A DNA stretch of 64,000 bases from NCBI GenBank assembly GCA_963736325.1, contig CAVTOG010000008.1, positions 62,001-126,000 of the forward strand, in the 5' to 3' direction. Below are positions 8,141 to 16,451 of the stretch, in pieces; the stretch's first letter is position 1; each line of letters begins with the position of its first letter. Under the pieces are notes generated by a model. That model was not told the origin of the DNA and ran no database searches. It worked only from the letters and a program-made list of their open reading frames with translations. The position numbers and the translations under genes are program-made. The stretch comes from Actinoallomurus sp963736325. Lineage in GTDB: Bacteria > Actinomycetota > Actinomycetes > Streptosporangiales > Streptosporangiaceae.

Positions 8141-9757
8141 TTACTGGACGCTGGCGTTCCGGATGCAGGCCGCGTGGGCCCAGGAGATCGTCGGGGCCTG
8201 GCCGTTGCTCTGGCCCAGGGCGACGATCGAGCCGACGGTGAAGCAGTAGCCCTTGGCCGGGTCGAGGCCGGTGATCGTCGTCGTCAGGGTGTGCTTGGGG
8301 AGCGCCTGCGGCGGCTGCGAGCCGGTCTCGTCGGCCTGCTGGACCATGATCGGATAGTTGTTCCCCCTGGCCAGCCGCCAGCGGAGCACCACCAGCGGCC
8401 CTTTGGCGATGGCGCGCAGCGCGCGTGGCCTGGCGGCGAGCATGACGCGTGCCGGCACGGCCGGAGCCGACGGGCTCGCGACCTTCGGTGCGGCCGTGGT
8501 CGACGCGGGCGTGGGCGTGGGCTTGTCGTCCTTCCCGAACACCAGCAGGACGCCGACGCCGATGCCGGTGCCCAGGAGCAGGACGCCCAGGGCTCCGGCG
8601 ATCAGGCCGCCGCGGCGGCCCGCCTTGTCGACCGGAGGCGGGGTCTCGGCTTCTTGCTCGCGGGTCGCCGCCAGTGTCCGCGGCGTCGCCTCACGGCGTC
8701 CGGTGTGTTGCCGCGGCGGTACGGTCGTCTGCTGCTGCTGCTGCGACGGCCGCGTGACCGGGGGAGGCGCGGTCTGCTGGTGGACCGCGGCGTCGGGGTG
8801 CGCGGCGGGCAGGTGCGGCTCGTACTGCTGGATCAGCATGTCGAGCGCGGGCGCCGTGTAGCCGGAGTGGTCGGTCTCCGGCGGGAGCGGAGGCGGCGGC
8901 GAGGTCATCGAGTCGCTGCCGGCCAGCTCGGTCACCGGCAGCCGCAGGTCGGCCTGGAGCTGCTGGAGCCGCGTCGCGAACACCACCGCCGTGGGGTAGC
9001 GGTCGTCCGGCGACTTGGCCATCGCCCGCGCGATCACGTCGTACACCTGGGGCGGGACGTCGGGGCGCTGGAACTGCGGCGGCGGGTCGTTGAGGATGCG
9101 CATCATCAGCGGGCCGATGCCGGTGTCGGGGCCGCCCTTGAACGCCGGGCCGCCGGCGAGCAGCTGGTACATCGAGGAGGCCAGCGCGTACACGTCGGAC
9201 GTCACGCCCGGCGGCAGGCCGTTCACGATCTCCGGAGCGGCGTGGTGCGGCGTGAACGCGTTGGTGTGGGTCGCCTCGGAGGCGTCGACCAGGCGCGCGA
9301 CGCCGAAGTCGGCGAGGGCCGGCTCGCCGTACTTGGAGACGAGGATGTTCTGCGGCTTGACGTCGCGGTGCAGGACCTCGGCCTCGTGCGTCGCCGCGAG
9401 CGCGCCGGCGATCTTCACTCCGATGCGCAGCACGTCGGGGACGGGCAGCGGGCCCTCGCGGGACAGCCGGTCGCGCAGCGAACCGCGCTCGAAGTAGTCC
9501 ATCGCGATGAAGGGGCGGCCGCCCTCCGTCATTCCCGTGTCGAGGACGGTCACGACGTTCGGGTGGCCGGTGAGCCGCCCGGTGATCTGGCACTCGCGCT
9601 CGAACCGGCGCATCGTGTCGGCGTCGACCGCCTCGACGGAGAGCACCTTCAGCGCGACGACCCGGTCGAGGCGCTCCTGCTGGGCGCGGTAGACGACGCT
9701 GAACCCGCCTTCGCCCGCCCGCTCCAGGATGCGGTAGCCGGGGACCTGGTCGATCAT
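8141..9757 (-). CDS. transmembrane serine/threonine protein kinase (PknB-like)
   Basis: 538 residues. The kinase domain (about 8-270) has a glycine loop GEGGFSVV, ATP-binding Lys37, catalytic HRDVKPQN (130-137) and DFG (150-152). A proline/glutamine-rich linker follows (about 280-380), then one membrane helix (about 384-407). The extracellular part is about 130 residues and ends in a fibronectin-III-like domain (TTTITGLDPAKGYCFTVGSI). This is the usual actinobacterial STPK layout with an atypical sensor in place of PASTA repeats. It is divergent from the carboxylase gene; 94 bases separate the two starts and must hold both promoters. Targets are unknown. Confidence 0.93.
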   Translation of the reverse strand: MIDQVPGYRILERAGEGGFSVVYRAQQERLDRVVALKVLSVEAVDADTMRRFERECQITGRLTGHPNVVTVLDTGMTEGGRPFIAMDYFERGSLRDRLSREGPLPVPDVLRIGVKIAGALAATHEAEVLHRDVKPQNILVSKYGEPALADFGVARLVDASEATHTNAFTPHHAAPEIVNGLPPGVTSDVYALASSMYQLLAGGPAFKGGPDTGIGPLMMRILNDPPPQFQRPDVPPQVYDVIARAMAKSPDDRYPTAVVFATRLQQLQADLRLPVTELAGSDSMTSPPPPLPPETDHSGYTAPALDMLIQQYEPHLPAAHPDAAVHQQTAPPPVTRPSQQQQQTTVPPRQHTGRREATPRTLAATREQEAETPPPVDKAGRRGGLIAGALGVLLLGTGIGVGVLLVFGKDDKPTPTPASTTAAPKVASPSAPAVPARVMLAARPRALRAIAKGPLVVLRWRLARGNNYPIMVQQADETGSQPPQALPKHTLTTTITGLDPAKGYCFTVGSIVALGQSNGQAPTISWAHAACIRNASVQ

Positions 9758-9851
9758 GCGGTCCCTTCAACGTAGAGGTGGGGGAGCAGCGGGGGACTGC
9801 GTCCCGTTGATGGTAGTACGTGTCTCTGGCCACGATGAGACGGAGCAGCGC

Positions 9852-11621
9852 ATGGAGACGATCCCCGTGACGGCGCCGATGCACGGCACCATCGTGAGTA
9901 TCGACGTCGCCCCCGGGCAGTCCGTTCCAGCCGGAGCGCCGCTTCTGGTGATCGAGTCGATGAAGATGGAGCACCAGGTGAGCGCCCCGGCCGGCGGCGT
10001 CGTCCGCGCCGTCTCGGTCGTGCCCGGCGAGCTCGTCGCCGAGGGGCAGGCCCTGGTGGCCCTGGAGGAGGGCGAGGTCGCGCCGGCCGCCGGCGGCGCC
10101 GTCCGTACGCCGGGCGAGCGGCCCGACCTGGCCGAGGTCGTGCGCCGCCACGCGACCGGCCTCGACGACGCCCGCCACGAGGCCGTACGCCGCCGGCACG
10201 CGACCGGGCACCGCACCGCGCGAGAGAACATCGCCGACCTCTGCGACACCTTCACCGAGTACGGTGCGCTCGTCATCGCCGCGCAGCGCCGTCGCCGGCC
10301 GCTCGACGACCTGATCGAGAAGACTCCGGCCGACGGGCTCGTCGCCGGCGTCGGCGAGGTCAACGGCCGGCCCGCCATCGTCATGTCCTACGACTACACC
10401 GTCCTGGCCGGCACCCAGGGCGCCATGAACCACTACAAGAAGGACCGCATGCTGGAGCTCGCCGCACGGCGCGAGCTGCCCGTCGTGCTGTTCGCCGAAG
10501 GCGGGGGAGGACGGCCCGGCGACACCGACACCACGTCGATCTCCGGGCTGGACTGCATGGCGTTCCACCTGTTCGCGCGGCTCAGCGGCCAGGTGCCGCT
10601 CGTCGGGATCGCCTCGGGGCGCTGCTTCGCCGGCAACGCCGCCCTCCTGGGCTGCTGCGACGTCGTGATCGCGACCGAGGACGCGAACATCGGGATGGGC
10701 GGCCCGGCGATGGTCGAAGGCGGCGGTCTCGGCGTCTTCGACCCGGAAGAGCTCGGGCCGATGTCCGTCCAGGTCCCGAACGGCGTGGTGGACCTGCCGG
10801 TCGCGGACGAGGCCGAGGCCGTACGTGCCGCGAAGCGGTACCTGTCCTACTTCCAGGGGCCGTCCGGCGCGTTCGACTGCGCGGACCAGGAGCTCCTGCG
10901 GGACCTGGTGCCACTCGACCGCAAGCGGGTGTACGACGTGCGCGCCGTGGTCGACGCCCTCGCCGACACCGGGTCCGTGCTGGAGCTGCGCCGCGCGTAC
11001 GGGCCGGGCTTCGTGACCGCGCTGGTCCGTGTCGAGGGCGTGCCGATGGGCCTGGTCGCGAGCAACCCCGCCCACCTCGGCGGCGCGATCGACGCCGACG
11101 CGGCCGACAAGGCGTCGCGGTTCATGAAGCTGTGCGACGCCTTCGGGCTGCCGTTGATCTCTCTGTGCGACACCCCGGGGTTCATGGTCGGGCCGGACGC
11201 CGAGAAGACGGCCACCGTTCGCCATTTCGCCCGCATGTTCGTCACCGGCGCGAACCTCCGCGTCCCGCTCGTCACGGTCATCCTGCGCAAGGCGTACGGC
11301 CTCGGCGCGCAGGCCATGGCCGGCGGCAGCCTCAAGACCCCCTCCGCCACCGTCGCGTGGCCGACCGGCGAACTCGGCGGCATGGGCCTCGAAGGAGCCG
11401 TACGCCTCGGATACCGCAAGGAGCTGGAGGCCGCCGAGGACCCGGACGCGCTCTTCGACGACCTGGTCGCCCGCTCGTACGAGCGGGGTAAGGCGCTCTC
11501 GGCGGCGACGGTCTATGAGATCGACGACGTGATCGACCCGGCGGACACGCGCCGCTGGGTCACCACCGCCGTACGCGACACGCCATTGGGGGAACGCCGG
11601 ATGCCGCTCGACACCTGGTGA
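9852..11621 (+). CDS. acyl-CoA carboxylase: biotinyl domain fused to carboxyltransferase
   Basis: 589 residues. An N-terminal biotin carrier domain (about 1-75) carries the biotinylation motif ESMKME (Lys38). A complete beta-type carboxyltransferase follows (about 95-589), with oxyanion-hole glycines in AEGGGGRPGD, CFAGNAALLGCCD, and the C-terminal PTGELGGMGLEGAVRLG. No biotin carboxylase is present, so the protein must be served by a carboxylase encoded elsewhere. The ATG at 9852 has GGAG at 9842-9845; the frame is open upstream to 9756, overlapping the divergent kinase gene. pabB follows 16 bases downstream. The acyl-CoA substrate cannot be read from the sequence. Confidence 0.88.
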   Translation: METIPVTAPMHGTIVSIDVAPGQSVPAGAPLLVIESMKMEHQVSAPAGGVVRAVSVVPGELVAEGQALVALEEGEVAPAAGGAVRTPGERPDLAEVVRRHATGLDDARHEAVRRRHATGHRTARENIADLCDTFTEYGALVIAAQRRRRPLDDLIEKTPADGLVAGVGEVNGRPAIVMSYDYTVLAGTQGAMNHYKKDRMLELAARRELPVVLFAEGGGGRPGDTDTTSISGLDCMAFHLFARLSGQVPLVGIASGRCFAGNAALLGCCDVVIATEDANIGMGGPAMVEGGGLGVFDPEELGPMSVQVPNGVVDLPVADEAEAVRAAKRYLSYFQGPSGAFDCADQELLRDLVPLDRKRVYDVRAVVDALADTGSVLELRRAYGPGFVTALVRVEGVPMGLVASNPAHLGGAIDADAADKASRFMKLCDAFGLPLISLCDTPGFMVGPDAEKTATVRHFARMFVTGANLRVPLVTVILRKAYGLGAQAMAGGSLKTPSATVAWPTGELGGMGLEGAVRLGYRKELEAAEDPDALFDDLVARSYERGKALSAATVYEIDDVIDPADTRRWVTTAVRDTPLGERRMPLDTW

Positions 11622-11637
11622 CCGTCACACTGGTGTC

Positions 11638-12621
11638 ATGTACGCCCATGTCGGCGGATTCCTGGCGACCGATCTGGTCGACGTGACCAGCGACCTCGCC
11701 GCGCTTGACTCCTCGGGGTTCTGGGCCGTCGTGGTCACGTACGAGGGAGAGGTCACGTGCGCCCGCTTCGCCGCGGTTCGTGCCGCTCCGCTCGGCTTCG
11801 CCCCGTGGGAGGGGCCGCCGCGCGACGCCTGGACCACGTCCCTGGACGAGCCCGCGTACATCGCCGGAGTCGAGACGATCCGATCCGCGATCGCCGAGGG
11901 CACCGTCTATCAGGCGAATCTTTGCCGCGTGCTGACCGCACCGCTGCCTCGACCGGAGCTGCTCGGCCTCGGGCACGCCCTCGCGCGCGGCAACCCCGCG
12001 CCGTACGCCGCCGTCATGCGGTTGCCCGGCCTCCAGATCGCCTCGGCCTCGCCCGAGCTGTACCTGTCGCGCGACGGCGACGTCGTCGAGTCGAGACCGA
12101 TCAAGGGGACCGGGCGCACCACGGCGGACCTGCTGCCCAAGGACCGCGCCGAGAACGTCATGATCGTCGATCTGGTCCGCAACGACCTGGGGCGGGTCGC
12201 CGAGGTCGGCTCGGTGACGGTGCCGTCGCTGTGCGCCGTGGAAGAACATCCTGGTCTGGTGCACCTTGTCTCGACCGTACGGGCGCGGCTGCCGTCCGGG
12301 ACGGGCTGGCCGGACCTGATCGCCGCGACGTTTCCGCCCGGATCCGTCACGGGGGCGCCCAAGTCAAGCGCCCTGACCGTGCTAAATGGGCTCGAACCCG
12401 AGCCGCGCGGGCCGTACTGTGGAGCCATCGGCTGGGTGGATGCGGACTCCCGGCGTGGCGCTCTCGCGGTGGGCATCCGGACCTTTTGGGCGGAAGGAGA
12501 CATGCTCAGGTTCGGCACCGGAGCGGGCATCACGTGGCATTCCGACCCCCAGGGCGAATGGCGGGAGACCGAGCTCAAAGCGGCTCGGCTATTGGAGGTA
12601 GCTTCGCGGTGGGCGAAATGA
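11638..12621 (+). CDS. pabB: aminodeoxychorismate synthase component I (PabB-like)
   Basis: 327 residues, the chorismate-binding catalytic domain only, lacking the N-terminal extension of TrpE-type enzymes. Recognised by PIKGTGRT, ENVMIVDLVRNDLGRV, HLVSTV, the FPPGSVTGAPK motif and the C-terminal GAGITWHSDP. It aminates chorismate to 4-amino-4-deoxychorismate for p-aminobenzoate and folate. The stop overlaps the start region of the lyase gene pabC, which performs the next step, so the two are translationally coupled. The start at 11638 lacks a strong ribosome site but agrees with the beginning of the domain. Confidence 0.9.
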   Translation: MYAHVGGFLATDLVDVTSDLAALDSSGFWAVVVTYEGEVTCARFAAVRAAPLGFAPWEGPPRDAWTTSLDEPAYIAGVETIRSAIAEGTVYQANLCRVLTAPLPRPELLGLGHALARGNPAPYAAVMRLPGLQIASASPELYLSRDGDVVESRPIKGTGRTTADLLPKDRAENVMIVDLVRNDLGRVAEVGSVTVPSLCAVEEHPGLVHLVSTVRARLPSGTGWPDLIAATFPPGSVTGAPKSSALTVLNGLEPEPRGPYCGAIGWVDADSRRGALAVGIRTFWAEGDMLRFGTGAGITWHSDPQGEWRETELKAARLLEVASRWAK

Positions 12622-13451
12622 ACGACATACCGGTCTGGATCAACGGCGAGATGCGCGCGTCAGGAGACGCGCGCGTGTCAGTGTTCGACCACGGGATCCT
12701 CGTGGGCGACGGCGTGTTCGAGACGGTCAAGGCAGTGCGCGGGCAGGCGTTCGCGCTGACACGCCACCTCGACCGGCTCGCCGTATCGGCGGCCGGCCTC
12801 GGCCTGCCAGAGCCCGACCTGGACGCGATCCGCCAGGGCGTCCTCGACCTGCTCACGGCCGCTCCCGACTGGGAGCTCGGCCGCATCCGGATCACCTTCA
12901 CCAGCGGCGTCGGGCCCCTCGGCTCCGACCGCGGCTCCGACGGCCCGACGGCGATCGTCGCCGCCGCGCCACAGGCGCCGTTCCCGGCCACCGCCGACGT
13001 GACGGTCGTGCCATGGCCGCGCAACGAGCGCGGCGCCCTGACCGGCCTGAAGACCACCTCTTACGGCGACAACGCCAAGGCCCTGGAGTACGCCCACGAG
13101 CGCGGAGGCGCCGAGGCGATCTTCGGCAACCTGGTCGGCAACCTTTGCGAAGGCACCGGCTCGAACGTCTTCCTCGCCCGCGGCGGCCGGCTGATCACTC
13201 CGCCGCTGAGCTCGGGCTGCCTCGCCGGCATCACCCGCGCCCTGGTGCTCGAATGGTCCGGCGGCGACGAGGCCGACGTGCCGTTGACCGATTTCGCCAC
13301 GGCCGACGAGGCCTTCCTGACCTCGACGACCCGCGACGTCCAGCCGATCCGCGCCGTCGACGGCAAGATCCTCACTACCGCGCCGGGACCGATCACCCGT
13401 AAGGCCATCGAGATCTTCGCCGAGCGGAGCGCGGCCGACATCGACCCCTGA
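12618..13451 (+). CDS. pabC: aminodeoxychorismate lyase (PabC), class IV PLP aminotransferase fold
   Basis: About 277 residues with class IV signatures: VFDHGILVGDGVFETVK near the N-terminus, TTSYGDNAKALEYA (the PLP lysine region) and NVFLARGGRLITPPLSSGCLAGITR. It converts aminodeoxychorismate to p-aminobenzoate and pyruvate. The ATG at 12618 overlaps the pabB stop (ATGA). GTG 12609 is an alternative with a better-spaced GGAGG (12594-12598). A D-amino-acid or branched-chain aminotransferase of the same fold is possible in principle, but the pairing with pabB makes PabC much more likely. Confidence 0.88.
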   Translation: MNDIPVWINGEMRASGDARVSVFDHGILVGDGVFETVKAVRGQAFALTRHLDRLAVSAAGLGLPEPDLDAIRQGVLDLLTAAPDWELGRIRITFTSGVGPLGSDRGSDGPTAIVAAAPQAPFPATADVTVVPWPRNERGALTGLKTTSYGDNAKALEYAHERGGAEAIFGNLVGNLCEGTGSNVFLARGGRLITPPLSSGCLAGITRALVLEWSGGDEADVPLTDFATADEAFLTSTTRDVQPIRAVDGKILTTAPGPITRKAIEIFAERSAADIDP

Positions 13452-13456
13452 CATGG

Positions 13457-13517
13457 GGACCCCGCGCGGGTGCGGGCCGGTCGTCGGTCGTCCTGGGAGG
13501 CGCCCGGCGCGGGGTCC
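13457..13517. terminator. hairpin between convergent pabC and ssgB
   Basis: GGACCCCGCGC (13457-13467) and its exact complement (13507-13517) bracket a 39-base G/C-rich loop. Its position between two converging genes suits a bidirectional terminator. Confidence 0.55.
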
Positions 13518-13533
13518 TTGGTCAGAATTTTGC

Positions 13534-13953
13534 TCAGGAGTGCCAGAGCAGATCGTCGAGTTCAGCCTCGATGTCGATGAAGTCCGATTCCCTGCCGGCG
13601 GCGACGATCTCGTACGTGCGGTTGAGAAAGTCGGTCAGCGGCGTCAGCGGAGCCTCGAAATGCGCCGTGCCGAACGGCGACGAGAGCGTCAGATTCAACC
13701 CGCAGTCGTTCATATCGTCCGCGGGCCATACCTGAACGTCCCCGTCCCCGACCTTGTGCACGACACCGACGGTGAGCAGCTCACGAGCGAAGATCCACTC
13801 CACCGGGTCGTCGTCTCCCACGTGGAAGGCGACACGTATCGCGTATGGATCGCCGGCGGAGTACTCCAGGGTCGCGAGCAGCGGGACCGTCGTACGGTCG
13901 GGAACGACGAGCCGAAGGCCGACCTCCGCTGAGGCGGTGCTGCTGCTGTTCAT
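13534..13953 (-). CDS. ssgB: SsgA-like sporulation and cell-division protein (SsgB type)
   Basis: 139 residues, the normal SsgB length. Whole-length similarity to the SsgA-like family is evident: LRLVVPDRTTVPLLATLEYSAGDPYAIRVAFHVG, VEWIFARELL, DVQVWPADD and the C-terminal DIEAELDDLL. In sporulating actinomycetes SsgB recruits FtsZ to sporulation septa, acting in the cytoplasm near the membrane with SsgA. It is convergent with pabC. The start at 13953 is the obvious ATG. This gene is the best evidence that the host forms spores or spore chains. Confidence 0.9.
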   Translation of the reverse strand: MNSSSTASAEVGLRLVVPDRTTVPLLATLEYSAGDPYAIRVAFHVGDDDPVEWIFARELLTVGVVHKVGDGDVQVWPADDMNDCGLNLTLSSPFGTAHFEAPLTPLTDFLNRTYEIVAAGRESDFIDIEAELDDLLWHS

Positions 13954-14157
13954 CGGGCCATTCCTTCAGGCGTTGGACCCGCATCGCGGGCTCTCGGTGA
14001 GGACGTCGCTCCCTCCATCGGGTGTCCCCTTCGGTCTATGACCCGTAACTGCCGAAACTCCTAAGAACATTCCGCCCCCCGTACCCTGTGTGACCGGCCT
14101 CCCGCTCTTGATACCCGCTCTGACCTGCGTGGAAGCCGAGTGATCTAGGCTCAGTGT

Positions 14158-14526
14158 GTGAACGAGACCTTGACCCGGCTACGCGAACGCGTTCGCCGCA
14201 ACGCGTTGTTGAACAACGTGTGGCGGATCGCCGTGTTCACCGTGGGCGCAACCGTCCTACTGGCCGGCGTCGCCATGCTGGTCCTCCCGGGCCCAGGCTG
14301 GGCCGCGATCTTCGTAGGCTTCGCCATCCTCGCGACCGAGTTCGCCTGGGCGCAGTACGCCCTGAGATGGGCGAAAGAGAAGGTCACCCTGGCAAAGGAC
14401 AAGGCCCTCGACCCAGCCACCCGCCGCCGCAACACCGCCATCTCGGTGACCGCCGGCGTACTGGCCGGAGTGGTGATCCTTGTGTACCTCACGCGCTACG
14501 GGCTGTCGCTGCCGTGGAACATTTGA
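14158..14526 (+). CDS. PGPGW-family transmembrane protein (TIGR02611-like)
   Basis: 122 residues with an N-terminal basic helix, two adjacent membrane segments (about 25-58) separated by the signature VLPGPGWAA, and another membrane segment near residues 97-115. The family is widespread in actinobacteria and has no established function. It starts at GTG 14158 and ends 57 bases before tRNA-Val. Confidence 0.85.
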   Translation: MNETLTRLRERVRRNALLNNVWRIAVFTVGATVLLAGVAMLVLPGPGWAAIFVGFAILATEFAWAQYALRWAKEKVTLAKDKALDPATRRRNTAISVTAGVLAGVVILVYLTRYGLSLPWNI

Positions 14527-14583
14527 GCGCGCGAAGAGGGTGGGAGATGCGCTAATCTGTGCAGGCAACGGGGAACCGTTGGA

Positions 14584-14658
14584 GGGCGATTAGCTCAGTG
14601 GGAGAGCGCTTCGTTCACACCGAAGAGGTCACTGGTTCGAACCCAGTATCGCCCACCA
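14584..14658 (+). tRNA. tRNA-Val (anticodon CAC), CCA encoded
   Basis: Complete cloverleaf: acceptor GGGCGAT/ATCGCCC, D-arm with AGCTCAGTGGGAGAGC, anticodon stem CTTCG/CGAAG around the loop TTCACAC (anticodon CAC), and T-arm CTGGTTCGAACCCAG. It ends with A and an encoded CCA. It is the apparent integration target of the adjacent integrative element: an integrase gene follows, and the 3' half is duplicated at 29859 and 37156. Confidence 0.95.
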
Positions 14659-14678
14659 GTGTGAGAGCAGGTCAGAGA

Positions 14679-14710
14679 GGGTTTCGGAGGTCACTCCGGA
14701 GCCCTTTTTC
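14679..14710 (+). terminator. rho-independent terminator after tRNA-Val
   Basis: GGGTTTCGGAG (14679-14689) pairs with CTCCGGAGCCC (14694-14704), with two G-U pairs and a four-base loop, followed by TTTTT. Confidence 0.8.
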
Positions 14711-14750
14711 GATCTCGGTCGGTCGGCGGGAGCCAAACCGGGAGCCACCG

Positions 14751-15765
14751 TCACGCGGTCTGTGCTCGCTTCTTGAGGATGGTGTTCATCGTTTCGGCAC
14801 CTTTGGTGATCACCGGCTTGAGCTGGTGCCGGTAAACCTTCTCGGTTACCGCGGTGCCTGCGTGTTCGACGAGATCGGCGATCGTCTCGATGGGCACGCC
14901 GTTGTCACTCATGATGCTCACGAACGAGTGACGTAGTTCGCGGGGAGTCCACTCCTCTCCGATGCCCGCATCTTTGGTGATCGCCCGGAACGTACGCCGG
15001 ACGTTTCCCGCGTCCAGCCGTGCGCCGGTACGGGTGCAGAAGACGAGCTTGTTGTCCTGCCACTTCTTGCCCGCTTTGAGTCGTTCGGTGGCCTGCCGCG
15101 TGTGGTGCACGCGTAGCGCCTCGGCGACTTCTTCGGGCAGTTCCAGCGTGTGGCGAGACTTCTCCGTCTTGGTGTCCCTGTGCTTGCGTACGGACCGCCA
15201 GACGTAGATGGCGAACCGCTTGTGATCGAATCCGGCCTCGGTGGCCGGTCGCCAGCCGGCGTCCTTCGTCCACGCCACGACGTGATCCCATCGGAGAGCC
15301 CGAGCCTCCTCGGTTCTGACGCCCGTCATGAGACTGAGTGTGACGTAGACGTAGAGCGGTGACGGCTTGGCCTTCTCCAGTACGGCTGTGGCCTGAGCGA
15401 GTGTCAGAGCCTTGCTCGGGCGTCCGGCCTTGCCTTTCGGTGTGGTGACCAGCTCGGCGACGTTTCGCACGACCTTGTCACGGGCCTGAGCCTGCCGGGT
15501 AGCCCGTTTCAGGATCGAGTGAACGCTCTGCAGGCTGCGGGTGGACAGTTTGTCCGTGAGCCCGTCGAGCCATTCACCGACGTCGTCGGCGCGTAGGTCC
15601 TTCAGCTTGCAGCTTGGCCGCGCCGATCAGCGGTATGACGTGCTTTTCGGCGAGGATGCGGTTGGTGGTGGCCGTCATGGGATCGCGGTCTTTGAGGCCC
15701 TTCGTGAGCCGATCCTCGACGGCGTCGCGGACGGTGTAGTTCGCGGGACTGTCGACACTGAACCA
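14751..15765 (-). pseudogene. tyrosine-recombinase (phage/AICE integrase), frameshifted
   Basis: The C-terminal catalytic part is intact (from about 15470 down): active-site Arg in TGVRTEEARALRW, the TPRELRHS box, a downstream His and a Tyr in VYRHQLKPV. The N-terminal SAM-like DNA-binding domain is also present (YTVRDAVEDRL, NRILAEKHVIPLIGAAKL, KDLRADDVGEWLDGL). A seven-base tandem duplication (15603-15616) puts the two halves out of frame, and the extreme N-terminus is replaced by another integrase remnant. It lies next to tRNA-Val, as integrases of site-specific elements do, so this tRNA is its likely attachment site. It is probably inactive. Confidence 0.85.
15603..15616. repeat. 7-bp tandem duplication inside the integrase
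   Basis: CAGCTTG occurs twice in a row (15603-15609 and 15610-15616). Removing one copy restores a continuous integrase reading frame (GAAKLKDLRADDVGEW), so the duplication is the inactivating lesion. Confidence 0.8.
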
Positions 15766-16187
15766 CCTTCAGGTCGGCGCCGGCCGGCTTGCAGCGCGAG
15801 GCCGGCGGCGCCGTGGCGTAGGTCGTGCAGGCGGACGGGTGGCAGGCCGCTGGCGGCGATGAGTTTGCCGAAGTTGATCGACAGCCGGTCCGGGCTGATC
15901 GGTCGTCCGTCGACGTTGGTGAACACGTAGCCGCTGTCCTCGGCGTTCAGGGCGGAGAGTTCGGCCCGTTGCCGGTGGCGGTGCCGGCGTAGCGCGGCGA
16001 CGGTGGTGTGGTCCAGGGCGATGGTGTGTCGGCTGGCCTTTGTCTTGGGCGGGGCTTGGACGATCTTTCCGCCGATGTTGTGGGATTGGGAGTTGATGAC
16101 GGCGATGTCGGCCTCCAGGTCGATGTCGCACCAGCGCAGTCCGGCGGCTTCGCCACGTCGCAGGCCGCGTAGCATCCTTCGCCGCAC
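15766..16187 (-). pseudogene. second tyrosine-integrase remnant
   Basis: From about 16187 down the sequence reads as the core of an integrase catalytic domain: GLRRGEAAGLRWCDIDLEADIAV (catalytic Arg), DSGYVFTNVDGRPISPD and RLHDLRHGAAGLALQAG. A frameshift follows, after which DLKVVQ is readable in another frame. The gene then stops abruptly at a junction with the N-terminus of the next integrase (about 15765). The N-terminal half and the catalytic tyrosine region are missing. It appears to be a leftover from an earlier element integrated at the same place. Confidence 0.7.
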
Positions 16188-16451
16188 CGCTACGGGCGAA
16201 CAACGTCAGCCGGCCGAAGACCCGGATCGCGATCGCGTACCGACACGAGTCGAGTGCCAGCCGCGACTGACCCGCGCAAACCACGGGCCGTCCAGCTTGC
16301 ACGATGTTTCTGGAGCAGTACACGGTCCTTCGAGCACACACTTACACTCGCGACCCGGCGTTCAAGTGATCGCTTTCAACGTGAGAGGCAGCCCGCGAGG
16401 CTCCCGGCCCACTACTTCGCAGCCAGGTCTCGCAGGTCGACGTTTTGGCCC
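16188..16451. other. decayed DNA, possible transposase N-terminal trace
   Basis: No gene is supported. On the minus strand, around 16190-16270, a short peptide (AIAIRVFGRLTLFARSGAAKDA) resembles the N-terminal leader of some integrase-core transposases, but it is too short to name. Confidence 0.25.

Noticed and set aside
8174..9775. Long open frame on the plus strand opposite the kinase
   Set aside because: Arg/Gly-rich composition and no motifs; it is the antisense shadow of the kinase gene, which has a complete catalytic signature.
8691..11225. 844-codon open frame on the minus strand across kinase and carboxylase
   Set aside because: It spans two well-supported genes on different strands and has shadow composition; GC-rich DNA easily yields such frames.
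11757..13451. A single 564-codon gene covering pabB and pabC
   Set aside because: Only its last 277 codons are coherent (PabC); the front part is an out-of-frame reading of pabB.
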